Source: JASSUD01 sp031963005
GTDB taxonomy: Bacteria > Pseudomonadota > Gammaproteobacteria > Burkholderiales > Burkholderiaceae
Direction of reading: 5' to 3'
Assembly: GCA_031963005.1 (NCBI GenBank)
Contig: JASSUL010000007.1
Coordinates: 1-64,000 of the forward strand
DNA: 64,000 bases
A model generated the notes under the pieces. That model was not told the DNA's origin, did no database searches, and saw only the letters and a program-made list of their open reading frames with translations. Positions 44,463 through 52,479 of the stretch are shown here, piece by piece (the first letter of the stretch is position 1; each line of letters starts with the position of its first letter). The position numbers were made by a program, and so were the translations under genes.

Positions 44463-45683
44463 ATGCAGCACGCGCTTACATGGAGCAAAACGCATTTTCT
44501 GCGCCGCTTGGCCACTGCCATAGCATGCGCGGGCGCGATTTTGCCCAATGTATTCTTATCTGCCGATGCATACGCTAAAAATGTTCAGGCACCGGCTTTG
44601 GCTACCGCTATTGAACATGTCAAAATCGGCGTCGCGGCTCCGCTCACAGGACCTGAAGCCCACTACGGGCAAGATTTTCAAAACGGTATTGTGTTAGCTA
44701 CCCAGCATTTTAATGCTAGCCATCCTCGCATTGGTGGGCGGAATATCCAAATCGAGCTAGATATTGCCGATGATCAGGCCAATCCGCGTGTCGCTAAAAT
44801 CGTTGCACAAAAATTGATTGACGATGGCATTAAAGGCATGTTGGGCCACTTTAATTCGGGAACGACGATTCCTACGTCACGCGATTACGCCCAAGCCGGC
44901 ATTCCGCAAATCGCGATGGCAACGGCGGCTAGTTATACACAGCAAGGCTTTAAAACGACTTTTCGGATGATGACTTCCGATGCACAACAGGGTCGTGTCG
45001 CAGGAGAATATGCGGTTAACACCCTGGGATTTAAACGTATCGCGGTCATCGATGATCGCACTGCCTACGGACAAGGTTTAGCTGATGAGTTTGCACGAGC
45101 AGCACAGCATGCAGGAGCACAAATCGTAGCGCGCCAATTTACTAGCGATCAGGCCACCAATTTCATGGCGATTTTGACGAATATTAAAGCGCGTCAACCA
45201 GATGTTATTTTTTATAGCGGTGCAGATCGACAAGCGGCTTCGATGGTCAAACAAATGCGCAGCTTAGGTTTAAAAGCCGCCTTCATGGCTGGAGATATGG
45301 CAAAAACCCCTGCATTTTTGAAAATTGCGGGGGCTGATGCAGAAGGGGTTATCGTCTCGCTAGCGGGATTACCACTTCAAGATATGCCGCTGGGCAAATC
45401 GTTCATTGCGCAATACAAAGCGGCTTTTCATGAAGACGTGCAAGTATATGCACCCTATTCCTATGATGGCGCAATGGCTTTATTTCATGCAATGCAAAAT
45501 GCCGATTCTACAGAACCTGCACGCTATTTGCCCTTCTTAGCCAAAATGCATCGCGCCAGTATCACAAGCAAAGCCTTTGCCTACGATAAAAACGGGAATT
45601 TGAAAGAAGCACGTATTACGCTTTACAAGATCGTCAATGGTCAATGGCAAACGCTGTCTTCTGTCGCTAGCCAAGCATTGTAA
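44463..45683 (+). CDS. ABC transporter substrate-binding protein, branched-chain amino acid type
   Basis: It is a periplasmic type 1 binding protein that delivers a ligand to a LivHMGF-type ABC importer. The 406-residue product has a signal peptide (basic start, then RRLATAIACAGAIL, cleavage probably after ADAYA). It continues with KIGVAAPLTGPEAHYGQDFQ, IADDQANPRVAKIVAQKLI, GHFNSGTTIPTS and YAPYSYDGAMALFHAM, all typical. AGGAG lies at normal spacing before the ATG. No permease or ATPase gene is adjacent, so it either works with a distant transporter or is an orphan. The ligand cannot be read from sequence. Confidence 0.93.
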   Translation: MQHALTWSKTHFLRRLATAIACAGAILPNVFLSADAYAKNVQAPALATAIEHVKIGVAAPLTGPEAHYGQDFQNGIVLATQHFNASHPRIGGRNIQIELDIADDQANPRVAKIVAQKLIDDGIKGMLGHFNSGTTIPTSRDYAQAGIPQIAMATAASYTQQGFKTTFRMMTSDAQQGRVAGEYAVNTLGFKRIAVIDDRTAYGQGLADEFARAAQHAGAQIVARQFTSDQATNFMAILTNIKARQPDVIFYSGADRQAASMVKQMRSLGLKAAFMAGDMAKTPAFLKIAGADAEGVIVSLAGLPLQDMPLGKSFIAQYKAAFHEDVQVYAPYSYDGAMALFHAMQNADSTEPARYLPFLAKMHRASITSKAFAYDKNGNLKEARITLYKIVNGQWQTLSSVASQAL

Positions 45684-45921
45684 AACAACTTATCCGCCCT
45701 TTTATCCTGCCAAGGCACAGGGGAAAGGGGCGGATACAAACGCCTGAAAATGGCTTCTGGAAATAGATAGTACATATCTTGCATCGCCGTATTACCCAAA
45801 GATCAATAAGATCCCCAAAAATAAGAGAATCATTTCAATGATTCATCGAAAAAGGTCTTTAGAAACCTCTATGGCTCAGCACTGCTGCGTCTATAACAAT
45901 AAAAGCCAGGGAGACAGGCTC

Positions 45922-47220
45922 ATGGATATTTTCTTTTCGCCGCTAATGAATCGTCTACAGGATCGGTCACGTGATCCCAGTGAGGCATCGCCGCAGGCTA
46001 CACCGACTGTACACCATCCTGTATACAGTACTCGGCGCTGCCACAATACACAGCAAAGCGGTCGCAGCGATACCGATACATCACTCAAGATCACCATCTT
46101 AGACGACTACCAAGATGCCGCGCGCAAACTTTCTTGCTTTAGCTGGTTAGAAGGTCATGATGTCAAAGTATTCAATAACACGGTGCGCGGTATCGGCCAG
46201 CTTTCCAGCCGACTCGCAGATACCGAAGTGCTGATTTTGATCGGGGATCGCACCCATATCACCGCACAATTACTCGATCGTTTGCCCCAACTGCTCGTGA
46301 TTAGCCAAATGGGAAAAGTGGGAAGCCATATTGATATCCCAGCCTGTACCGAGCGCGGCATTATCGTTTTTGAAGGCAGTGAATCCCCGATTTCTACGGC
46401 TGAACTCACCTGGGCGCTGATTATGGCCGCGCAGCGTCGCATTCCTCAATATGTTGCCAGCCTCAAGCAAGGTGCTTGGCAGCAATCGGGCTTAAAAAGC
46501 ACCTCCATGCCGGCGAACTTTGGATTGGGACAAGTGCTGCAAGGGCAAACCTTAGGCATTTTGGGCTATGGCCCTGTGGGCAAACTCGTGGCAGGCTATG
46601 GACGCGTCTTCGGCATGCGCGTCATTGTATGGGGCCAAGAGCAAGATGCACAAGCAGCGCGGGAAGAAGGCTTTGAGGTTGCCAAAAATAAAGCGGCCCT
46701 CTTCACACAAAGCGATGTGTTAAGCGTACACCTGCCATTAGCCGCCAATGTGCGAGGTTTTATCACACGCGATGATTTGCTGTTGATGAAACCCACCTCG
46801 TTGTTTGTGAACACGAGCCATGCAGAGCTCATCAAAGAAAATGCCTTATTAAGCGCACTTGGACAAGGATGCCCCGGGATGGCAGCCATCGATGTTTATG
46901 AGCACGAACCCATTTTGCAAGGCTATAGTCTGCTGCGAATGGAAAATGTCATTTGCACACCCCATATAGGGTATGTTGAGCGCGAAAATTATGAGCTTTA
47001 CTTTGGCACCGCGTTTCGCCATATTTTGGACTATGCAAAAGGAGAGGTAAACCAAGCCTTAAACCCTGATGCGCTCAAGATTTATCGCCGCCGTCCACAC
47101 CATCATCCGCTGTCTTTCTATGCGCCTCCTTTATCGTCTTTAGCGGCTCCTTTATCGGAACACGGGTCAGTAAATCCACCGCAAACCCGATTGGAGCCTT
47201 ACAGCGAAATGGCAATGTAG
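45922..47220 (+). CDS. D-isomer-specific 2-hydroxyacid dehydrogenase (SerA-like)
   Basis: The enzyme family oxidises or reduces D-2-hydroxyacids with NAD(H). The product (432 residues from the ATG at 45922, which follows AGGGAGA) has a catalytic domain starting KITILDDYQDAARKL. The Rossmann motif is LGILGYGPVGKLVAGYGR. VLSVHLPLAANVRGFI and the catalytic Glu and His (DVYEHEPI, CTPHIGYVERENYE) follow. The catalytic Arg expected near SHAELIKENAL appears altered: most members have NTSRG or NTARA there, while this one reads NTSHAELI. N- and C-terminal extensions of about 45 and 60 residues are unusual. The substrate is unknown. Confidence 0.85.
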   Translation: MDIFFSPLMNRLQDRSRDPSEASPQATPTVHHPVYSTRRCHNTQQSGRSDTDTSLKITILDDYQDAARKLSCFSWLEGHDVKVFNNTVRGIGQLSSRLADTEVLILIGDRTHITAQLLDRLPQLLVISQMGKVGSHIDIPACTERGIIVFEGSESPISTAELTWALIMAAQRRIPQYVASLKQGAWQQSGLKSTSMPANFGLGQVLQGQTLGILGYGPVGKLVAGYGRVFGMRVIVWGQEQDAQAAREEGFEVAKNKAALFTQSDVLSVHLPLAANVRGFITRDDLLLMKPTSLFVNTSHAELIKENALLSALGQGCPGMAAIDVYEHEPILQGYSLLRMENVICTPHIGYVERENYELYFGTAFRHILDYAKGEVNQALNPDALKIYRRRPHHHPLSFYAPPLSSLAAPLSEHGSVNPPQTRLEPYSEMAM

Positions 47221-47596
47221 CGGGGTGTCATCAAAAGCTAATGTTCCGTCTTGGAGAATGATGGCAGAATAATTGAAAATCCCCATGGCCATAGCGTTTT
47301 GATCGCGATGACCTGCTCGCAATTTATTGAACAAATTGCTCGAAATCATCGCGCATTCGCTATATCCTCGCGGTTTTTGTGGTCTTGGCTGCAGAATATT
47401 CACTGCATACACAGCACCTTGTGCTATTTTATTCTGCAAAATACCAATGTGATTTTTCAGTCTACTTTTTAGTAAAAGTAGATACTGAAGTAAATACGGT
47501 ATTTTTGGCTTTCTGTATTTTTGGCTTTCTGTATTTTTAGATTTCCGTATTTTTAGATTTCCTTTTCTCATCCTCATTTTCTGCCCTCTACCTGCT
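47221..47596. other. Intergenic region upstream of topB
   Basis: No gene was recognised. It contains a small inverted repeat (CTACTTTT/AAAAGTAG near 47462-47481) and the 16-bp tandem repeat listed separately. Confidence 0.4.
47499..47562. repeat. Tandem repeat, four 16-bp units
   Basis: GTATTTTTGGCTTTCT occurs twice in a row, followed by GTATTTTTAGATTTCC twice. The pairs differ at three or four positions, indicating two rounds of duplication. The array ends 34 bp before the topB start codon, where it could affect promoter spacing. Confidence 0.92.
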
Positions 47597-50125
47597 ATGT
47601 CTAAAGCTTTAATCATTGCGGAAAAACCTTCTGTCGCTACGGATATTGCACGTGCACTCGGAGGTTTTACGAAAAAAGAGGATTACTACGAAAATGAGGA
47701 ATACATTATTTCTTCGGCAATTGGTCATTTGCTCCAGATCAAAGCGCCTGAGGAATACGAGGTCAAACGCGGCAAATGGAGCTTTACGCACCTGCCCGTG
47801 ATTCCGCCTCACTTTGACTTAGAGCCGATTGCCAAAAGTGAAGCGCGCCTGAAAGCCTTAACCAAACTCATCAAACGGAAAGATATTACCCGCTTGATCA
47901 ATGCATGCGATGCGGGGCGAGAAGGAGAGCTCATTTTTCGGATGATCGTGCAGCATGCGAAATCGAAGCTTCCTATCGAACGCCTTTGGCTGCAATCGAT
48001 GACCAAAAATGCGATTCAGGAAAGTTTTACCCGCCTGCGTAGCGATGCCGATGTGCAGCCCTTGGCGCATGCCGCACGCTGCCGTTCTGAAGCCGATTGG
48101 CTAGTAGGGATCAATGGCACACGGGCGATGACAGCGTTCAATAGCAAAGATGGCGGTTTTTTCTTGACCACGGTAGGCCGTGTGCAAACCCCTACCCTCT
48201 CGATTGTGGTAGAGCGAGAAGAAAAAATCCGTCGATTTGTGCCTCGCGATTATTGGGAAATCCACGGGCAGTTTGCTTGCGCAGCAGGTGTCTATGAAGG
48301 GCGCTGGTTTGACCCTCAATTTAAAAAGCAGGAATCGGACCCGGAACAGCGCGATTCTCGGCTCTGGAGTGGAGACGCTGCGCAGGCTATTGCGACGGCA
48401 TGCCAAGGGCAAATAGGCACTGCAACAGAAGAGTCGAAACTCTCGACGCAACTCTCCCCCTTACTCTTTGATTTAACCAGCTTACAACGCGAAGCCAATA
48501 GTCGGTTTGGGTTTTCTGCTAAAAATACCCTAGCGCTAGCCCAATCTCTCTATGAAAAGCACAAAGTGCTCACCTACCCCCGTACCGATTCACGGGCGTT
48601 GCCGCAAGATTATCTCGATACCACCAAAGAGATCATGCGGACCTTGGAGCAGGCATCCCAATGGCAACCCTTCGCAAACACCATATTGACGCAAGAATGG
48701 ATTAAACCTAATCGCCGCATTTTCGATAACAGCAAAATCAGCGATCACTTTGCGATCATCCCCACATTGCAAATGCCTGGCACACTGTCTGAACCTGAGC
48801 AAAAGCTCTATGAGCTCGTCGTTCGCCGTTTTCTAGCGATCTTTTTCCCCGCTGCGCAATACCAGGTCACCACGCGCATCACGCAGGTATCTGACCATCT
48901 CTTTAAAACCGAAGGGAAAGTACTCACCTCAGCCGGTTGGCTAGAAGTATATGGGCGTGAAAGCCAAGAAGAAGAGAAAGATCAGCTCGTCGCACTCCAA
49001 CCCAATGAACGCATCCAAACTGAAGCCGTCGAAGCGCGTGGTCTCACGACGAAACCTCCTGCACGCTACAATGAAGCCAGTTTGCTCGCTGCGATGGAAG
49101 GCGCCGGCAAACGCGTTGAAGACGACGAATTACGCGCGGCTATGGCCGCTAAAGGTCTGGGAACGCCGGCTACGCGCGCAGCCATCATTGAAGGCCTGTT
49201 AACTGAAAAATACATCGTGCGCGAGGGACGCGATCTCCAACCTACGGCCAAAGCGTTTCAGCTGATGACCCTTTTGCGAGGCCTCAGTGTCAAAGAACTC
49301 ACGGCTCCAGAATTAACCGGCGAATGGGAATTTAAATTAGCGCAAATTGAAAAAGGCCAGCTTGCTCGCGATGCATTTATGAAAGACATCGCACGGATGA
49401 CGGAAGCGATCGTGAAAAAGGCCAAAGAATATGATTCGGATACGATACCTGGAGATTACGTCACCTTAAGCACGCCCTGCCCGCATTGCGGCAGTGCCGT
49501 GAAAGAAAACTACCGGCGCTTTAGTTGCACACAGTGTACGTTCTCTGTGACCAAATCCCCTGCAGGACGACAATTTGAAATAGCCGAAATAGAAGCCTTG
49601 CTGGAAAACAAACAATTAGGCCCTCTCTCTGGCTTTCGTAGCAAAATGGGCCGCCCTTTTGCCGCTCAACTCAAGCTCACCTTTGATGAAGACAGTCAGA
49701 ATTTCAAGCTTGAGTTCGATTTTGGGCAGGAAAAAGAGGAAGAAGCAGGTGCTGCACCCGATTTCACCGGACAGGAATCTGTAGGCCCCTGTCCTAAATG
49801 TAATAGCCGCGTGTTTGAGCATGGCATGCACTATATCTGCGAACACAGTGTGGGCGAAGCAAAAAACTGCACCTTCCGCTCCGGCACCATGGTCTTACAA
49901 CAGGTCATCGATCGAGAGCAAATGCATAAACTGCTCTCCACAGGCCGTACCGATTTACTCACTGGATTCAAATCTGCCCGTACGGGACGGATCTTCAAAG
50001 CCTTTTTAGTCCGCAAAGAGGCCGATCATTCCATTGGCTTTGAGTTTGAGAAAAAAGAAGCCGCGCCTAAAAAAGCGGCAGCGGCCAAACCCACACGCGC
50101 TAAAAAATCGGCAGCGGTTGTTTAA
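47597..50125 (+). CDS. topB: DNA topoisomerase III
   Basis: This type IA topoisomerase decatenates and relaxes negatively supercoiled DNA. The 842-residue product has the Toprim domain (KALIIAEKPSVATDIARALG, INACDAGREGELIFRMI) and AARCRSEADWLVGINGTRAM. The active-site Tyr is in VLTYPRTDSRALP, and KGLGTPATRAAIIEGL follows. The C-terminus carries zinc-ribbon-like Cys motifs (CPHCG..CTQC and CPKC) and a Lys/Ala-rich tail. The length is typical for the Burkholderia protein. Confidence 0.96.
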   Translation: MSKALIIAEKPSVATDIARALGGFTKKEDYYENEEYIISSAIGHLLQIKAPEEYEVKRGKWSFTHLPVIPPHFDLEPIAKSEARLKALTKLIKRKDITRLINACDAGREGELIFRMIVQHAKSKLPIERLWLQSMTKNAIQESFTRLRSDADVQPLAHAARCRSEADWLVGINGTRAMTAFNSKDGGFFLTTVGRVQTPTLSIVVEREEKIRRFVPRDYWEIHGQFACAAGVYEGRWFDPQFKKQESDPEQRDSRLWSGDAAQAIATACQGQIGTATEESKLSTQLSPLLFDLTSLQREANSRFGFSAKNTLALAQSLYEKHKVLTYPRTDSRALPQDYLDTTKEIMRTLEQASQWQPFANTILTQEWIKPNRRIFDNSKISDHFAIIPTLQMPGTLSEPEQKLYELVVRRFLAIFFPAAQYQVTTRITQVSDHLFKTEGKVLTSAGWLEVYGRESQEEEKDQLVALQPNERIQTEAVEARGLTTKPPARYNEASLLAAMEGAGKRVEDDELRAAMAAKGLGTPATRAAIIEGLLTEKYIVREGRDLQPTAKAFQLMTLLRGLSVKELTAPELTGEWEFKLAQIEKGQLARDAFMKDIARMTEAIVKKAKEYDSDTIPGDYVTLSTPCPHCGSAVKENYRRFSCTQCTFSVTKSPAGRQFEIAEIEALLENKQLGPLSGFRSKMGRPFAAQLKLTFDEDSQNFKLEFDFGQEKEEEAGAAPDFTGQESVGPCPKCNSRVFEHGMHYICEHSVGEAKNCTFRSGTMVLQQVIDREQMHKLLSTGRTDLLTGFKSARTGRIFKAFLVRKEADHSIGFEFEKKEAAPKKAAAAKPTRAKKSAAVV

Positions 50126-50168
50126 TATCATTGGTCAAGCGCTATATCGAGCAGCCAGTGACCCACTC

Positions 50169-50393
50169 ATGCGCGCATGGCTAGGTTTAATTCGGGTTAA
50201 ATTCGCACCGCTATGCGCAGAGGGCGTCCCACTGCAGCTCGATGCGCCACCTTGGCACGCGATACATGCTAAATTAGCGCAAGCCAAGCTTCCATCACCG
50301 GCTGCCCTAGGCTTTATAGCCGCGGCATGCTTGTACCGTATTCACGGACCTTGCGTCCTTAAAACGCGACATTCGCAATTGCTTTTAATATAG
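50169..50393 (+). CDS. Possible small protein of unknown function
   Basis: An in-frame ATG at 50169 gives 74 residues (MRAWLGLIRVKFAPLCAEGV ... GFIAAACLYRIHGPC), and the frame stays open back into the end of topB. The composition is protein-like, but there is no ribosome binding site and no known family. It fills the 276-bp gap between topB and gltA. It may be a remnant. Confidence 0.3.
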   Translation: MRAWLGLIRVKFAPLCAEGVPLQLDAPPWHAIHAKLAQAKLPSPAALGFIAAACLYRIHGPCVLKTRHSQLLLI

Positions 50394-50401
50394 GAAATAC
50401 T

Positions 50402-51709
50402 ATGACCTCTTCTTCTCACGGCGCCGCAACCATTTCTTTTAGTAATGAGGATATTTGCGCCCAGAATTTGCCGGTTTGTAAGGGAACTATAGGTCCAGAT
50501 GCGATTGATATTCGTAAACTCTATGAACAAACCGGCAAATTTACTTACGACCCTGGTTTCATGTCCACGGCAGCTTGCAGCTCCGCGATTACCTATATCG
50601 ATGGGGATAAAGGACAGCTTTTGCACCGCGGCTATCCTATAGAACAATTAGCTAGACATTGTGACTTTTTGGAAGTCTGTTATTTGCTGCTTAAAGGCGA
50701 ATTGCCTACGCTGTCGGAAAAAAACGAATTTTCCAAAACCGTGTGCGTGCATACGATGTTGCATGAGCAAATGCATTTCTTTTTCCGAGGCTTTCGCCGC
50801 GATTCACACCCTATGGCGGTACTCACCGCCTGTGTAGGCGCCCTTTCTGCCTTCTATCACGACTCGCTCGATATCACGAACCCCACGCATCGTGAAATAT
50901 CCGCGACGCGCATGATTGCAAAAATTCCTACCTTGGTCGCCATGGCCTATAAATACAACACAGGTTCCCCCTTTATTTATCCCCATAATGCGCTCAGCTA
51001 TAGCGAAAACTTTATGCGCATGATGTTCGCAACGCCTTGTGACGAATATCAAAGTAATCCCGTTTTAGCCCGCGCGCTAGATCGCATTTTAATCTTGCAT
51101 GCAGATCATGAGCAAAATGCTTCCACCTCGACGGTCCGACTAGCCGGCTCCTCAGGCGCAAATCCCTTTGCCTGCATCGCAGCAGGGATTGCCTGTTTGT
51201 GGGGCCCCGCCCATGGCGGCGCTAACGAAGCCGCGCTCAATATGCTCGAAGAAATCGGCACAGCAGATCGCATTCCTGAATTCATCAAACAAGTCAAAGA
51301 TAAACAATCTTCGATCAAACTCATGGGCTTTGGTCACCGCGTTTACAAAAACTACGACCCGCGCGCCAAACTGATGCGCGAAACCTGCCATGAAGTATTA
51401 GAGGAATTAGGCTTACACGATGACCCGCTGTTCAAGCTGGCGATGACACTAGAAAAAATTGCCCTAGAAGACGAATACTTCGTCTCCCGCAAACTCTATC
51501 CCAACGTCGATTTTTACTCGGGAATTGTACTGCGCGCACTAGGCATCCCCTCCTCCATGTTCACCTGCATCTTCGCCATGGCCCGCACTGTGGGTTGGAT
51601 TGCACAATGGAGCGAGATGATCGCCGACCCAGAACAAAAAATCGGCCGCCCTCGCCAGCTTTACGTTGGACAAGTTCAGCGCGACGTAGTACCGATTGCT
51701 GAGCGGTAA
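50402..51709 (+). CDS. gltA: Citrate synthase, type II
   Basis: GltA condenses oxaloacetate and acetyl-CoA in the TCA cycle. The 435-residue product has the type II layout: an N-terminal beta domain (GKFTYDPGFMSTAACSSAIT), LLHRGYPIEQLA, and the catalytic residues in LHADHEQNASTSTVRLAGSS (His), GPAHGGANEAAL (His) and VDFYSGIVLRALGI (Asp). MGFGHRVYKNYDPRA is also present. Its last 80 codons and the following hairpin are duplicated at 54.5-54.8 kb, on the far side of the putative cysteine protease gene. Confidence 0.97.
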   Translation: MTSSSHGAATISFSNEDICAQNLPVCKGTIGPDAIDIRKLYEQTGKFTYDPGFMSTAACSSAITYIDGDKGQLLHRGYPIEQLARHCDFLEVCYLLLKGELPTLSEKNEFSKTVCVHTMLHEQMHFFFRGFRRDSHPMAVLTACVGALSAFYHDSLDITNPTHREISATRMIAKIPTLVAMAYKYNTGSPFIYPHNALSYSENFMRMMFATPCDEYQSNPVLARALDRILILHADHEQNASTSTVRLAGSSGANPFACIAAGIACLWGPAHGGANEAALNMLEEIGTADRIPEFIKQVKDKQSSIKLMGFGHRVYKNYDPRAKLMRETCHEVLEELGLHDDPLFKLAMTLEKIALEDEYFVSRKLYPNVDFYSGIVLRALGIPSSMFTCIFAMARTVGWIAQWSEMIADPEQKIGRPRQLYVGQVQRDVVPIAER

Positions 51710-51759
51710 GTAAAGGTAGATAGCTGACTAGCATATTTATATAAGTGCAGCAGTAAGAC

Positions 51760-51803
51760 GTCGGGCTAGCCGGAACGCATTATGGAGTTCCGGCTAGCCC
51801 GAC
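51760..51803 (+). terminator. Perfect 17-bp hairpin after gltA
   Basis: GTCGGGCTAGCCGGAAC (51760-51776) pairs exactly with GTTCCGGCTAGCCCGAC (51787-51803) around a 10-base loop. There is no long T-run, so it is an unusual terminator or an mRNA 3'-stabilising structure. A degenerate copy follows the gltA duplicate and is split by a MITE. Confidence 0.65.
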
Positions 51804-51859
51804 TTCCGTGAATGAGAGCCTTATGTCTCTTTTTTTCTGTTTTGCTTTTGCTACCAGAC

Positions 51860-51925
51860 CTTTATGACCTCATGGAGAATAAGGTGGGCATGCGCTTTAT
51901 CAAAGAGAAGATCAGATGCGGATTA
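51860..51925 (-). pseudogene. Fragment of a paralogue of the gene at 55215
   Basis: On the minus strand this reads SDLLFDKAHAHLILHEVI, close to SQDALYDEARAHLILHGAI in the 55215-56102 product. At the DNA level, TGGAGAATAAGGTGGGCATG matches bases near 55621 with one difference. No start or stop context is left, so it is a short remnant. Confidence 0.55.
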
Positions 51926-51974
51926 TTCACCTCCCTTCTTGACAATTTCTTACTGGGTTTCCTTGCCCTTTTTC

Positions 51975-52094
51975 TTAGAGCCTGTTTACGATCTTAAAAA
52001 ATCACCTTTGAGGTCGTAATGTTGGGGTTCCGTATTTAATTCAATTCGTCCCCCCAACACAACCCACTTTTGAAGATTATGAACAGGCTCTAAG
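51975..52094. repeat. MITE-like element, family A, copy 4
   Basis: CTTAGAGCCTGTTTACGATC and AAGATTATGAACAGGCTCTA are terminal inverted repeats. AATCACCTTTGAGGTCGTAA and AACACAACCCACTTTTGA are inside. It is about 120 bp long, in the gap between gltA and the protease gene. Confidence 0.87.
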
Positions 52095-52226
52095 AAATAT
52101 TCTCATTTTTTGCACAGCGATCGATGGCAAGATGAGCGCTCCTAATTGTAGATCTTGCATTGTGCAATATAAACGTGACGCACAGCGCATCCACAGAGCA
52201 AAGCGGCTATATGAGGCGTATTTTCC

Positions 52227-52297
52227 TTAAGAGCGCGCGAACTATTTGATGCTCAAGCGAAGTAGTCTTTTTTATTCTCTTCAGCGGGATATCAAAT
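52227..52297. repeat. Shared upstream element, copy 1
   Basis: A 71-base segment (AGCGCGCGAACTATTTGATG ... ATTCTCTTCAGCGGGATATC) is about 85-90% identical to 56171-56243. It lies 183 bp before the protease start and contains imperfect inverted ATTTGAT/ATCAAAT arms. It may be a promoter/operator shared by candidate effector genes, or another small repeat. Confidence 0.65.
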
Positions 52298-52479
52298 ATC
52301 AGGCTCTTCTCTTTCCTGTCCAGTATAATATTCTTAAAGAGCCATAAGAAGGTAGGTCCTATTCAGAGGGGTATTTGCAAGTAAAAAGAGCTGCATAGGA
52401 TATCTGTTTATACCGCTCGTTCGCATTGTTGCTATATGCTTTTTTTGCATTCCGACCTGAGCATCAAGGTGTTATTTAC

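Noticed and set aside
47499..47562. Regular short repeats considered as a CRISPR array
   Set aside because: The units are contiguous 16-mers with no spacers, and no cas genes are present.
51812..51997. 61-codon plus-strand frame after gltA
   Set aside because: It crosses the antisense fragment of the 55215 paralogue and the start of a family A repeat; not a gene.
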